64,000 bases of DNA from JAPLJU01 sp036725345 (GTDB lineage: Bacteria > Desulfobacterota > Syntrophia > Syntrophales > UBA2192): contig DAIMEJ010000015.1 of NCBI GenBank assembly GCA_036725345.1, forward strand, positions 11,929 through 75,928, given 5' to 3'. A program made the position numbers and the translations under genes. This document shows, one piece after another, positions 54,184 to 62,319 of the stretch. The notes beneath the pieces are model-generated. The model ran no database searches. It saw only the letters and a program-made list of their open reading frames with translations, and was not told where the DNA came from. The stretch's first letter is position 1. Each line of letters opens with the position of its first letter.

Positions 54184-54837
54184 TTATTCCAGCGGCTTTG
54201 CCATCTGGTTCTTGAAGTTCCTCTCCCGTTCCTCCCTTTCATCAAGAGACTTCACGATGTTTACGAAGAGTAACCCTAGGCTCTGCCTGATGTACTCCCC
54301 GATTTCTTGGCGTTCTCTACGAGACATCAGCTTTGCTCGTTTCTTTCCGTTTCTCGTAATGGTGTACTCAAGGGGCATCAATTTCATAATCTGATGAGCC
54401 AGGGCAAACGTGAGGGCTTTCTCCGTGGGTAGCCTGTGGGGGAAGCGATACGAAAACAGCCAGACAGCACCGCAGGTAATCAAAAGTTCCCGTGAGGAGA
54501 CGCCGTGTTCATAAAGTCTCCTAATGTGCTTACAACCTGGAACACCATGCTTATTTTCAGAAGCATCTTTCATCCACCTCTCGAACCAACTAATGGCGTT
54601 CTGCAGTCCAGCGTGGGTTGTCTCGTTTCGTTCTACCAGCCTTATCACTTCATCACGCACTCCCTTTAGTTCCCTTTTTTGTATCGCTCGAGACCTCGGG
54701 TCACCGAAGTGTACTTTCTGAGCTTGATGTTTCAGGCAAACATTGTAGAGCCGGTGCCGGAGATAGGGACAGCCAGGGACACTACATCGGAGTAACTGGT
54801 TCTTGTTGATTGTAAATTTGAGATCATCACAATTCAT
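54184..54837 (-). CDS. Unrecognised protein with N-terminal Cys/His zinc finger
   Basis: A 217-aa protein that was not recognised. An N-terminal CSVPGCPY and CLKH pair looks like a zinc finger; the rest is helical and basic with a late EREERERNF segment. It is convergent with the DUF4145 gene and may be a DNA-binding or element-maintenance protein. Confidence 0.6.
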   Translation of the reverse strand: MNCDDLKFTINKNQLLRCSVPGCPYLRHRLYNVCLKHQAQKVHFGDPRSRAIQKRELKGVRDEVIRLVERNETTHAGLQNAISWFERWMKDASENKHGVPGCKHIRRLYEHGVSSRELLITCGAVWLFSYRFPHRLPTEKALTFALAHQIMKLMPLEYTITRNGKKRAKLMSRRERQEIGEYIRQSLGLLFVNIVKSLDEREERERNFKNQMAKPLE

Positions 54838-54992
54838 AGCAATAGAATCCTTTCTGTTTTTTAGTGGGTTTCAATTAGTTGTCAGATAGTCCTTCAGAAG
54901 GTCCCAACGCATGTAAAGACGACCGGCTACCAACAGATTGAGACCTTAAGACCGTGAGGTTGAAGACACAATGATGTTATTAAACCTGTCTT

Positions 54993-55112
54993 CACTTCGG
55001 GTTCTCTGTGTGTATAGAGCCTCGGTTGAACTTCGGTCGGAGCAACAAGCCTCAACCCTATCCCAACCCGAAGACCAAACCGAGGTCTGAACCACACGTC
55101 TATCCCGAAGTG
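54993..55112. repeat. Nested inverted repeats in a 730-nt non-coding stretch
   Basis: Three nested arms pair in order: CACTTCGGG (54993-55001) with CCCGAAGTG (55104-55112); CCTCGGTT (55020-55027) with AACCGAGG (55078-55085); CTTCGG (55031-55036) with CCGAAG (55068-55073). The stretch 54838-55571 has no convincing gene. The order and perfect matches suggest a folded RNA or a protein-binding site, for example an origin or transfer region. Confidence 0.6.
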
Positions 55113-55367
55113 ATGGTCACCTGTCTGACCCAGAGGGATTCACAACAGGATCAGCCTAAAGTGAGACGACAAGGTGGACTATCCGATATACCCTCGGGTG
55201 GGCCTTGAGTCTGGAGCTATGGGTAAACTGAAGAGAGGACCAAGGGTGTGAACCGAGGGGGGTTAGGGGATTAGCGTTCTTGTCGTTCTTTACATGACGG
55301 TTATGATTTTTGATATGACCACCCTACGCAGATGGACATAAAGCATTTCTCCAGTTCCCTAAAATAG

Positions 55368-55408
55368 GCACCACCACCTGGGGGTATTCTTTATAGAGGT
55401 ACTGGTGC
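55368..55408. other. Hairpin in the same non-coding stretch
   Basis: GCACCA-N2-ACCT pairs with AGGT-N2-TGGTGC around a 17-nt loop. It lacks a T run, so it is not an ordinary terminator. Confidence 0.45.
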
Positions 55409-55571
55409 TTCTTTTCTGGGGAACAGCCTTTGGTCGCCGGTCGACTCGGCCTGGAGTCCCCCCTTTGAGGTAAGCAGGAAGGGAGAAACGACCCGTTTTA
55501 CCCTAGGGAGTGGCTCCAGGCTTTGCCGCACAGCATAAGAAAGGAGTGGACTTGAGTATCAAATATCTTGA

Positions 55572-57566
55572 TTACAATTGTTGGCCTAAGGGTGATGGAG
55601 ACCTTTGTCGAATCACTTGGTCAGCACCAAAGTAGAACGGTCCGGCCTGCCAGATAGTTCGCCCATGGAGAACCCATAGACCTTCTGTCGACTCAACTGC
55701 TTTTTTAATTGCTCTGGTGACCGTCATCTTTGGTGTCTCAGCAAGATGAAGGTCATCCTTGAGCCGTATGAGAGAAACCTTCTTAATACCTTCGGCATGC
55801 AAATTATCGAGATACTCTTTGATGGTCTTTGCAAGGGAGTCAACCTTACTAGGGTTTGCTTTGGGCTGAGCAAGATACTTCGGTTCCCATCTCAGCCACT
55901 TTACTCCAGGCATGACCTGCTCAAGTCGACCTCTAAGATCTCCCCGTTCAGGATGAATGACCCAGGCTTTCATTGGGCAGGTTCTGTTGTTCTGCATGAT
56001 CCTACAAGAGCCTCGAGACAGAGCCTGATATGCAGCATGAGCCACCTCGCTCTGGACCACGTCTCTGATTTCAGAGTTGCTCACAGGTCTCAGAAGGTTT
56101 CCCGTCTGGCCTACAATAGCCCCACCGATGTCGATGTGGCTCCGGTGGATGATGCCTACAAGGATCACGTTAGAGCAGTATGAGTATTGAGATAGACTGG
56201 TTTCGTTCCCCCATGTCAGAAAGATGAACCTGGGTTTACGCTGGACTTCATTTTCCACCTGGAGTTCCACCTCGGTGTCCACATCGATTCCTTCAGCTCT
56301 AAGGTCACGCTGGAGGAGCTTCCGGTAGTCAATTCGCCCTTTACCCTTGAAGGTGAACAGGATAATCCCCTCGTTGCTGGGAATCCTCTTGATCACTTCG
56401 GCTACCTCTCTAGTTACCTTGTTGTAACCCCGCTTCTTTGAGAACTCCTTTTCCATCGCACCCCGTCCAGACGCATGGTCCAACTGATGGATAGTGACAT
56501 TCTCATAGGATACGATGTTAGCCGGGATGTCAGCCTGCTGGATACTTTCGTCAAATTGAGCTAAGTCCCGAATCGGGTAGCTCGCATCCAGAATGACGAT
56601 GTTCTCAAACACACTGGGGACACTCACTCGAAATGTGATGACCCCACCTCCTTGTTCTACATTAGCGAGGACACGAAGATTCTCCTGCGAGATATCCAGC
56701 AAGTCTTTTAGAAGTTCGGCTTGATCGCTGGAGCCGAGGGCAGATTTGTAGGTCTCGATCTTCTCACCTGTGAGTGTGGCCAGGGTGAATGATCGAGGAT
56801 TACGCTCGGGGTCTGCCTGCTGGAGAGCCATCTCTTTCTTGATCCGTTCAATGGCGTCTCCGAGGTATGCGAGTGCTTCATCTCGATCAGGGGACTTCAC
56901 CCTGTCCATCTCCCGGAGCCATGCCCAAGATGCACGGACTCGATCATCCTCAAATGCGAATGTGTCAGATACAAGAAGAGTCTCATCCCACATGACGAGG
57001 CTACGGGGCTTGCCCTTGTAGACATTGAAATGAGAGATACCGTTTTTACCTTTGATCCGCTGGTGTGTCAGTAGAAGAAAAGGTCTTGTCTCAAAGTCCT
57101 CAGTGGTTGGTTCACTGGCATATCCGGGCGCAAGTTCCTCTCGTTTGCCTTTCTTGAAAGCATTAGCCATATCGGGGTCGAACTTGTAACTGTGAACTAG
57201 ACCAATCTTCTGATCAGGAACACCAGTTTCAAGAAGATCACGCTTTAGTCGACAAAGGGCTTCTACTTTTGAGGCTGTGATGATCACTGAGATATTGTTG
57301 AGACCGAGCTGGTTAACTGCCCAGAGCCAAGCCACGACGGATCGTGTCTTGCCCATTCCTGTCGGCAGGGCAAAGGCCCACCTGCCCGAGATCTGCCTGA
57401 AGGCGATCCCTGTGTAGCACGCAAGTAATCTCGAGAGGGTCATCCACTGCTCATCGCTCGGATCATTGCCGAAGCGACGGAGGTCGTCCATGAGTTTATC
57501 ACAGGCGGTTTCTGTGAGCTTTGACAGGATAGTATTCGAGGTGTTTGTTGTAGTATTTCCGTTCAT
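55572..57566 (-). CDS. Unrecognised P-loop, helicase-like protein
   Basis: A 664-aa protein that was not matched to a named family. It has Walker A PTGMGKT (68-74), a Walker B-like LVMWDETLLV, and an overall superfamily 2-like spread of motifs (LLLTHQRIKGK, IILFTFKGKGR, IHRSHIDIGGAIVGQTGN). The C-terminal part is basic. A replication or transfer helicase of the island is plausible. Confidence 0.65.
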   Translation of the reverse strand: MNGNTTTNTSNTILSKLTETACDKLMDDLRRFGNDPSDEQWMTLSRLLACYTGIAFRQISGRWAFALPTGMGKTRSVVAWLWAVNQLGLNNISVIITASKVEALCRLKRDLLETGVPDQKIGLVHSYKFDPDMANAFKKGKREELAPGYASEPTTEDFETRPFLLLTHQRIKGKNGISHFNVYKGKPRSLVMWDETLLVSDTFAFEDDRVRASWAWLREMDRVKSPDRDEALAYLGDAIERIKKEMALQQADPERNPRSFTLATLTGEKIETYKSALGSSDQAELLKDLLDISQENLRVLANVEQGGGVITFRVSVPSVFENIVILDASYPIRDLAQFDESIQQADIPANIVSYENVTIHQLDHASGRGAMEKEFSKKRGYNKVTREVAEVIKRIPSNEGIILFTFKGKGRIDYRKLLQRDLRAEGIDVDTEVELQVENEVQRKPRFIFLTWGNETSLSQYSYCSNVILVGIIHRSHIDIGGAIVGQTGNLLRPVSNSEIRDVVQSEVAHAAYQALSRGSCRIMQNNRTCPMKAWVIHPERGDLRGRLEQVMPGVKWLRWEPKYLAQPKANPSKVDSLAKTIKEYLDNLHAEGIKKVSLIRLKDDLHLAETPKMTVTRAIKKAVESTEGLWVLHGRTIWQAGPFYFGADQVIRQRSPSPLGQQL

Positions 57567-57789
57567 ATCTTTGCAAATTCCTTTCTTTGCTGTTGATGAT
57601 GAGTTCCACTGAAGTCACCCCAGCAGATGCACACAGGAGTACCCCTGTGGCGTTCCAGGATCGATCAGGACAAGAGTTCTGTTCGTGTTCTGGGAATTTG
57701 TTGTGAAAAGGGGGGTGAGACTTGTGGGAGTGGGTAACTTTTATTTATCAGTGTTAGAAACTAAAGATGGATTTATGAAACCTCAACGA

Positions 57790-58221
57790 TTAGGCATTCC
57801 CGAAAGGGAGGTCCAAATCGTCTAGTAACTCTTTGTCCCTAGCAAAGCGCTCACGCTTCTCAATTTCGGGCAAGGTGTATCCTTTGTCCTTTAGGTACTG
57901 ACGTGCAACGTGGAGGTGACCGAGAGATGCGCTGCCGGAACTGATGATTCTCAAAAGAGTTTGACACAGAAGACGGTCGAGTTCCTCCATAGACCGACGT
58001 CGAGCCTCGAGGTCGTTCTGCCGATCTGAGACAAGGTTGTTTGAAGCTTGACTGGGGCTGTCTTCGCTTTCCATTTCGTTTGGACTGGGTAATTCCGGTT
58101 GTTCAATTTCATGCTCAGTCATGAAGTCAAACTCCTGTTGGCCTTCGCAGGGGTCGCCTTTGGGACCGCAGCCGGTGCACGTGGGGTTGAAGGGTTCATC
58201 ATCGTAGTTTCGCTTTGACAT
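57790..58221 (-). CDS. Unrecognised acidic protein
   Basis: A 143-aa acidic protein with an N-terminal CTGCGPKGDPCEG cluster and a helical C-terminal half. It was not recognised; a phage-like or partition role is conceivable. The gap to the helicase gene (223 nt) contains nothing recognised. Confidence 0.55.
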   Translation of the reverse strand: MSKRNYDDEPFNPTCTGCGPKGDPCEGQQEFDFMTEHEIEQPELPSPNEMESEDSPSQASNNLVSDRQNDLEARRRSMEELDRLLCQTLLRIISSGSASLGHLHVARQYLKDKGYTLPEIEKRERFARDKELLDDLDLPFGNA

Positions 58222-58332
58222 AGTGTTACTCCTTTCTATTTGGGTATTTTATTATTTTTGGTTGAATGCCTCTTTGAACACGATATCTGGCAACTGGAGG
58301 GATGACGCTTATCGACTTATTTTTTTGTTCTT

Positions 58333-58690
58333 TCTCCTGAAGGTGGGTACATTGAAATCTTGAATGAAATCAATTGCTTGCCTTTAATGTTTTTTCAGTT
58401 AGTCTGGACTCTTTTCTTTCTGAAAGATATCTTGATTTGTACCAGTGTTTATCTGACGTCTCTCCTCCTAAAGGTGGGTACTAATAAATAGTTGAACAAA
58501 ATCTTGTATTTGCCACGAAGGCGCTTTTTTACAAGTCGCTCTCGATTCTTTCCTACCTGAGATGACTAATATGACGTATCTCGCTGGTTACTTTACCCTT
58601 TCGGGAATATGGAAAGGGCGTTGTCAACTTTTCTCTTCCCATAGGTGAGTACTTTCACATGACGTCTCTCTTCTCATAGGTGGGCGTTTT
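58333..58690. repeat. Irregularly spaced direct repeats, iteron-like
   Basis: Imperfect copies of TGACGTCTCTCYTCYYA-AGGTGGGTACT occur at 58333-58350 (partial), 58454-58482, 58571-58592 (partial), 58629-58653 and 58659-58690. They share AGGTGGGTAC (AGGTGAGTAC in one), with spacing that varies from about 6 to 104 nt. The 565-nt gap 58222-58786 holds no other feature besides a terminator. Confidence 0.65.
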
Positions 58691-58737
58691 GAAAAATCTG
58701 AACGATATTAATATGTTGTGTATGCCATTTAGTAGAC

Positions 58738-58765
58738 AACAAAAAACCCCTCTTATGGAGGGGTT
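58738..58765 (-). terminator. Terminator of the resolvase gene
   Basis: AACCCCTC and GAGGGGTT around a 5-nt loop with a T-rich tail on the minus strand, 22 nt after the resolvase stop. Confidence 0.85.
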
Positions 58766-58786
58766 ATCTGTCAATAGCTTATGTAG

Positions 58787-59485
58787 TTAGTTGTTTTTTT
58801 CTCTAGAAGATAATTTCTCAAGTCGGGCAACTAGATTTCGAACCGAAGATTTGTGCCACCTGCGTCCTCGAGGGGTAAGCATCCCACGCTCGTTGAGTTC
58901 TCGGGCAATGGTACCCAGGCTTGTGATAGCCTCCGAATGAAGGGACTCAATAACAGGTCTCAAGTTAAGAGCATGCTTATTTGCCTTTGCTTTGATTGCA
59001 TTGAGGCTTGCAACGTTTCCCCTATCGGCCCTTTTGAGAGCGGCAGCACCATTTGGATTCCCCAGCCTCACTCCTCTGGCTTTAGCAGCCTGGAGAGCCT
59101 CCCTCGTCCTCTTTGAGATTGCTTCACGTTCGTGCTGGGCGATGAGGGCCATGATGCCTACAGTTAGCTGATTTGCGTCAGGCATGTCCGCTGCCACGAA
59201 ATTGATCCCGCTGTCACGAAGAGTGAGCAGGAAAGCGGCATTGCGGGACAGTCTATCTAACTTGGAGATAACTAGAGTGGACCCTGTGACCCTCGCGAGG
59301 TGAATCGCCTTGTTGAGTTCGGGACGCTCGTTATTCTTTCCGCTCTCGATCTCGGTGAACGTCTGAATGACCTTTGCTTTGCGCTGTCGTGCGAATTCCT
59401 TGATGGCGCTCTGTTGGGCTTCGATACCCAATCCGCTATGGCCCTGCTTGTTAGTAGAAACACGGAGATAACCAATAATTTTCAT
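58787..59485 (-). CDS. Serine resolvase/invertase
   Basis: A 232-aa small serine recombinase: catalytic Ser in YLRVSTNKQ, EAQQSAIKEFA, SKLDRLSRN and a helix-turn-helix near the C-terminus (TPRGRRWHKSSVRNL). Such enzymes resolve replicon dimers or invert segments. A palindrome and a direct-repeat set flank it. Confidence 0.93.
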   Translation of the reverse strand: MKIIGYLRVSTNKQGHSGLGIEAQQSAIKEFARQRKAKVIQTFTEIESGKNNERPELNKAIHLARVTGSTLVISKLDRLSRNAAFLLTLRDSGINFVAADMPDANQLTVGIMALIAQHEREAISKRTREALQAAKARGVRLGNPNGAAALKRADRGNVASLNAIKAKANKHALNLRPVIESLHSEAITSLGTIARELNERGMLTPRGRRWHKSSVRNLVARLEKLSSREKNN

Positions 59486-59519
59486 TCTGCTTCCCTATGA
59501 GTATAATATGGCGTAACGA

Positions 59520-59536
59520 ACATTAGGCCGTAATGT
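59520..59536. promoter_or_regulatory. Inverted repeat upstream of the resolvase
   Basis: ACATTA-N5-TAATGT, 35 nt upstream of the start. It may be a recombination or operator site of the resolvase. Confidence 0.5.
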
Positions 59537-59853
59537 ACAATCTAAGGGCGAACATGTCAAGGAAGAACTTCAGGTATCAGCAAGTGTGATTTTTATGATG
59601 TCTATCCGAGGAGAAACGTGTGGGGGGTACGGGGGGGGAAGCGGAGAATCGGCGATATTTGAATGCCCTCTCAAAAGTTTGTGATGTTTTTACGTTCTTT
59701 CACCTACTACTCTTTGGCTTAAAAGAAAAAGACCGACTGAAGATTTGCAGTTGACATAAACGAGAAAAGCAGGTCCATTTCCAGCCCCGCCTTAATTGAA
59801 CTCGATAATTGAAGTCGTGACCTCTAGCAAAGCCGGAAGCTTGATAATGTGTG

Positions 59854-59870
59854 AACCGCTCAAAGCGGTT
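59854..59870. other. Hairpin in an otherwise empty stretch
   Basis: AACCGCT-CAA-AGCGGTT, without a T run. The region 59486-60177 contains only this, the palindrome at 59520 and the long hairpin at 60090. Confidence 0.4.
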
Positions 59871-60089
59871 GATTCAAAGGCCACCTGACGGTAGATATCC
59901 CTCAAAGATACTCATCTGATCCGAGCGACAATTTTCCTGTTCCTGTCGCCGGATATCCTCGCGGATCAAGCATGACGGGCTGTTCATGTATGACATTGAG
60001 GGAATGAATTGGATTGGAAAAACTGGAAGGAAGTCTCGGAAGGGGAAATAGTGAGTGATGATTGGTCGGCCGTACAAATGTGTACAAAA

Positions 60090-60157
60090 GGGGACTTTCC
60101 TCTTTCGTCTATCATCTCTGTTCTGAATATACAGAGTGACAAAAAAGGAACGTCCCC
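60090..60157. repeat. Long imperfect hairpin, MITE/REP-like
   Basis: GGGGACTTTCCTCTTT (60090-60105) pairs with a complementary arm at 60141-60157 (AAAAAAGGAACGTCCCC), and an inner CTCTG/CAGAG adds to the stem. Such palindromes are commonly REP or MITE copies. It lies 21 nt from the hydratase stop. Confidence 0.6.
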
Positions 60158-60177
60158 CTGGTACTTATAAATAAGTG

Positions 60178-61014
60178 TTATTTAATATCAAAGGTTATCT
60201 TTCCCAACGGACCCCAGAAAGCCTCGTAATGACCCGGTAACGCAGGTGCAACCTGACCAAGAGCGCCAGTAATAAGGATATGTCCCGGTCTAATTTCATA
60301 TCCCTGTTTCACCATCATATTAGCAATCCACAGTGCAGTTTGCCATTGGTCTCCGAGTGCATCCGCTCCCTTGCCTTGGCGGATAAGTTTACCGTTCTGG
60401 TAGAGTGTTACATCGAGGCCATTCAGATCAATATCACCAACTTTGATCCTCTGCCCGGCAATCGATCGGTCGGCAGCAACATTGGCCGCAATGACGTCAA
60501 TCCCTTTTAGCACTTTCATGTTCGTGAAGCCCATATTGGGGAGCTCGATCACAGGCATTACGTCTGTAACCTTCGTTTTGAACTCGGCGACATCTTTTAA
60601 AGGACTGGTGATGGTCTCTCCGATGACGAAACCAATCTCAGTCTCAATGATCAGCCCTGGGGGACCCGAGTATTCAATAATCGGTGATCCAAAATACATC
60701 CCTTTGCCATAGAGAACACCTGCAGCAGGTTCATTCCCGACCCCATATTTTTTTTGCACCGCTGCATTAGTAAAGCCCGCCTTAAAGCCTACGATAAAGT
60801 CGTTGGCAAGCCTCTGACTTACATATGCTTTCTGAACCTCATAGGCCATTTTTATATCCATTTCGGGATTTGTTTGCGAGAGTACAGGATTCACTTGATT
60901 GTTGCTGTAAGCCTGCATCAATTTATTTGCCATCTCTGGTACGCCCGCCCATACTGTTGAAATACTGAAAAGGAAAATGAATAAGATTGTTAAAAAAACT
61001 GACTTCTTTTTCAT
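60178..61014 (-). CDS. Exported 2-keto-4-pentenoate hydratase-like protein
   Basis: A 278-aa protein of the MhpD/fumarylacetoacetase-like fold (GFKAGFTNAAVQ, ETEIGFVIG, GDQWQTALWIANMM). It begins with a strong signal peptide (VWAG about residue 24), unusual for a family that works in the cytoplasm. The metal ligands (Glu in ETEIGF) appear present. Low GC and different codon use suggest transfer. Substrate unknown. Confidence 0.75.
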   Translation of the reverse strand: MKKKSVFLTILFIFLFSISTVWAGVPEMANKLMQAYSNNQVNPVLSQTNPEMDIKMAYEVQKAYVSQRLANDFIVGFKAGFTNAAVQKKYGVGNEPAAGVLYGKGMYFGSPIIEYSGPPGLIIETEIGFVIGETITSPLKDVAEFKTKVTDVMPVIELPNMGFTNMKVLKGIDVIAANVAADRSIAGQRIKVGDIDLNGLDVTLYQNGKLIRQGKGADALGDQWQTALWIANMMVKQGYEIRPGHILITGALGQVAPALPGHYEAFWGPLGKITFDIK

Positions 61015-61130
61015 GTTTGGTATCCTCCTTTTTCAAAATAGGGGTTAAAGTTGAAAGGTCGAGTAAGATTTATGGAATTCCCCCCCTTCCGTGTTTTATT
61101 GACCTTCCCTTATTTTTTCCTTCCTGAACA

Positions 61131-61162
61131 AAAAACCCCGCTCCCTTTGAGAAACGGGGTTT
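61131..61162 (-). terminator. Terminator of the downstream-strand acyltransferase gene
   Basis: AAACCCCG paired with CGGGGTTT around a 14-nt loop, with T residues following on the minus strand. The surrounding 315 nt (61015-61329) contains nothing else recognised. Confidence 0.75.
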
Positions 61163-61329
61163 CATTGATCAGGCCATCGTACCCTCACACAAAATTAAGG
61201 GTTTTGGTCCTATTTTTATAATGCCGTTTACATGTAATTTTGCCTATCACGATTTTCATTAGATATCTACTGTAAAGAATATGAATTCGCCTCTAACAAT
61301 TACAGGAAGTTATATACACCTGACCCGAG

Positions 61330-62091
61330 TCATATTTTTTGGATCGACTTTTCCAAGGCAGCTCGAATCATATTTTCTGCTTTCATCACTAATTCCTCTA
61401 CTGTAAGGGTGCCGGGTTCAATCGGATCAAGAACCGTATATCTAATTTTCACTCCAAAAGACATGGGATATAATCCTTTATTTGTTAGGTCGTAATTACC
61501 GTCGATCACTAGAGGAACGACCACTGCTGAAGGAGCGGCTTTCAGCAGCGCATCTATTCCAGCAGACAGAAATGGTTTCATTTTGCCATCTTTTGTTCTG
61601 GTGCCTTCGGGAAATATGCTGATGGTGTAATTGTTATTTTCAATATATCTGCCTACTTTTCCGATCTCCCTGACAGCTTGCAGCGGTTTGTTCCGGTAGA
61701 TTAATGCCGATCCACCATGCCTCAAATTATAAGATATGCTTGGTATGCCCTTTCCCAACTCCATCTTGGCAATAAATTTTGGGTGATGATTGCGAAATCC
61801 CCATATGATGGGTGGAATGTCGAACATGCTCTGATGGTTGGAAATAAGAATGATGGGCCGTTCTTTTGGTAATTTTTCAACACCCCTGAACGAAAGAGTT
61901 GTCCCTAAAATGAGCAGGCTTTTGATTATCAGGAAATTCAGTATATCCACTGATTTTTTATGTGCGCCATATCCCCATATATTCCTGCAGATCATTTGAA
62001 TGGGGTGGAAGACTACAAGCAGGAGTCCGAACACAATAAGGTATATGGGGGTTAAGATGTATCCAGGTAAATTCACGAGTACTATTTTCAT
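61330..62091 (-). CDS. 1-acyl-sn-glycerol-3-phosphate acyltransferase, second copy
   Basis: A 253-aa PlsC-family protein with NHQSMFD and FPEGTRTKDGKMKPF. An N-terminal membrane segment is present. It is far less GC-rich than the copy at 20366-21109 and differs in sequence, which points to separate origin. Adjacent genes do not form a lipid pathway. Confidence 0.85.
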   Translation of the reverse strand: MKIVLVNLPGYILTPIYLIVFGLLLVVFHPIQMICRNIWGYGAHKKSVDILNFLIIKSLLILGTTLSFRGVEKLPKERPIILISNHQSMFDIPPIIWGFRNHHPKFIAKMELGKGIPSISYNLRHGGSALIYRNKPLQAVREIGKVGRYIENNNYTISIFPEGTRTKDGKMKPFLSAGIDALLKAAPSAVVVPLVIDGNYDLTNKGLYPMSFGVKIRYTVLDPIEPGTLTVEELVMKAENMIRAALEKSIQKI

Positions 62092-62319
62092 TTGATTGAA
62101 AAGGATTCACTTATTCGGGGCATAAGTATACATGAAGAAGGGTCTTGCGAGTCAATGAAATATAGAACTCTTATAGCGAGTGGGGTATTGATGTTTGCCT
62201 GGCTTGAATTGTTGTTTATTACGGAGTGAAGTCCAGCATTTACTTTGAGGTCGGCAATTTATTTATTACAGGAAGTAGTTGATATCCGACTTGACACTTA
62301 TAGTCAGATCAAGTTCTGT

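Noticed and set aside
55008..55208. Open frame of 66 codons inside the 730-nt stretch
   Set aside because: Low-complexity Pro/Lys content and overlap with the inverted repeats make it unlikely to be coding.
58333..58690. Possible CRISPR array
   Set aside because: Repeats are too diverged and the gaps too irregular (about 6-104 nt); no cas genes are present.
59874..60087. Short overlapping frames on the minus strand
   Set aside because: No ribosome-binding site, no family match, and they lie in a palindrome-rich intergenic region.
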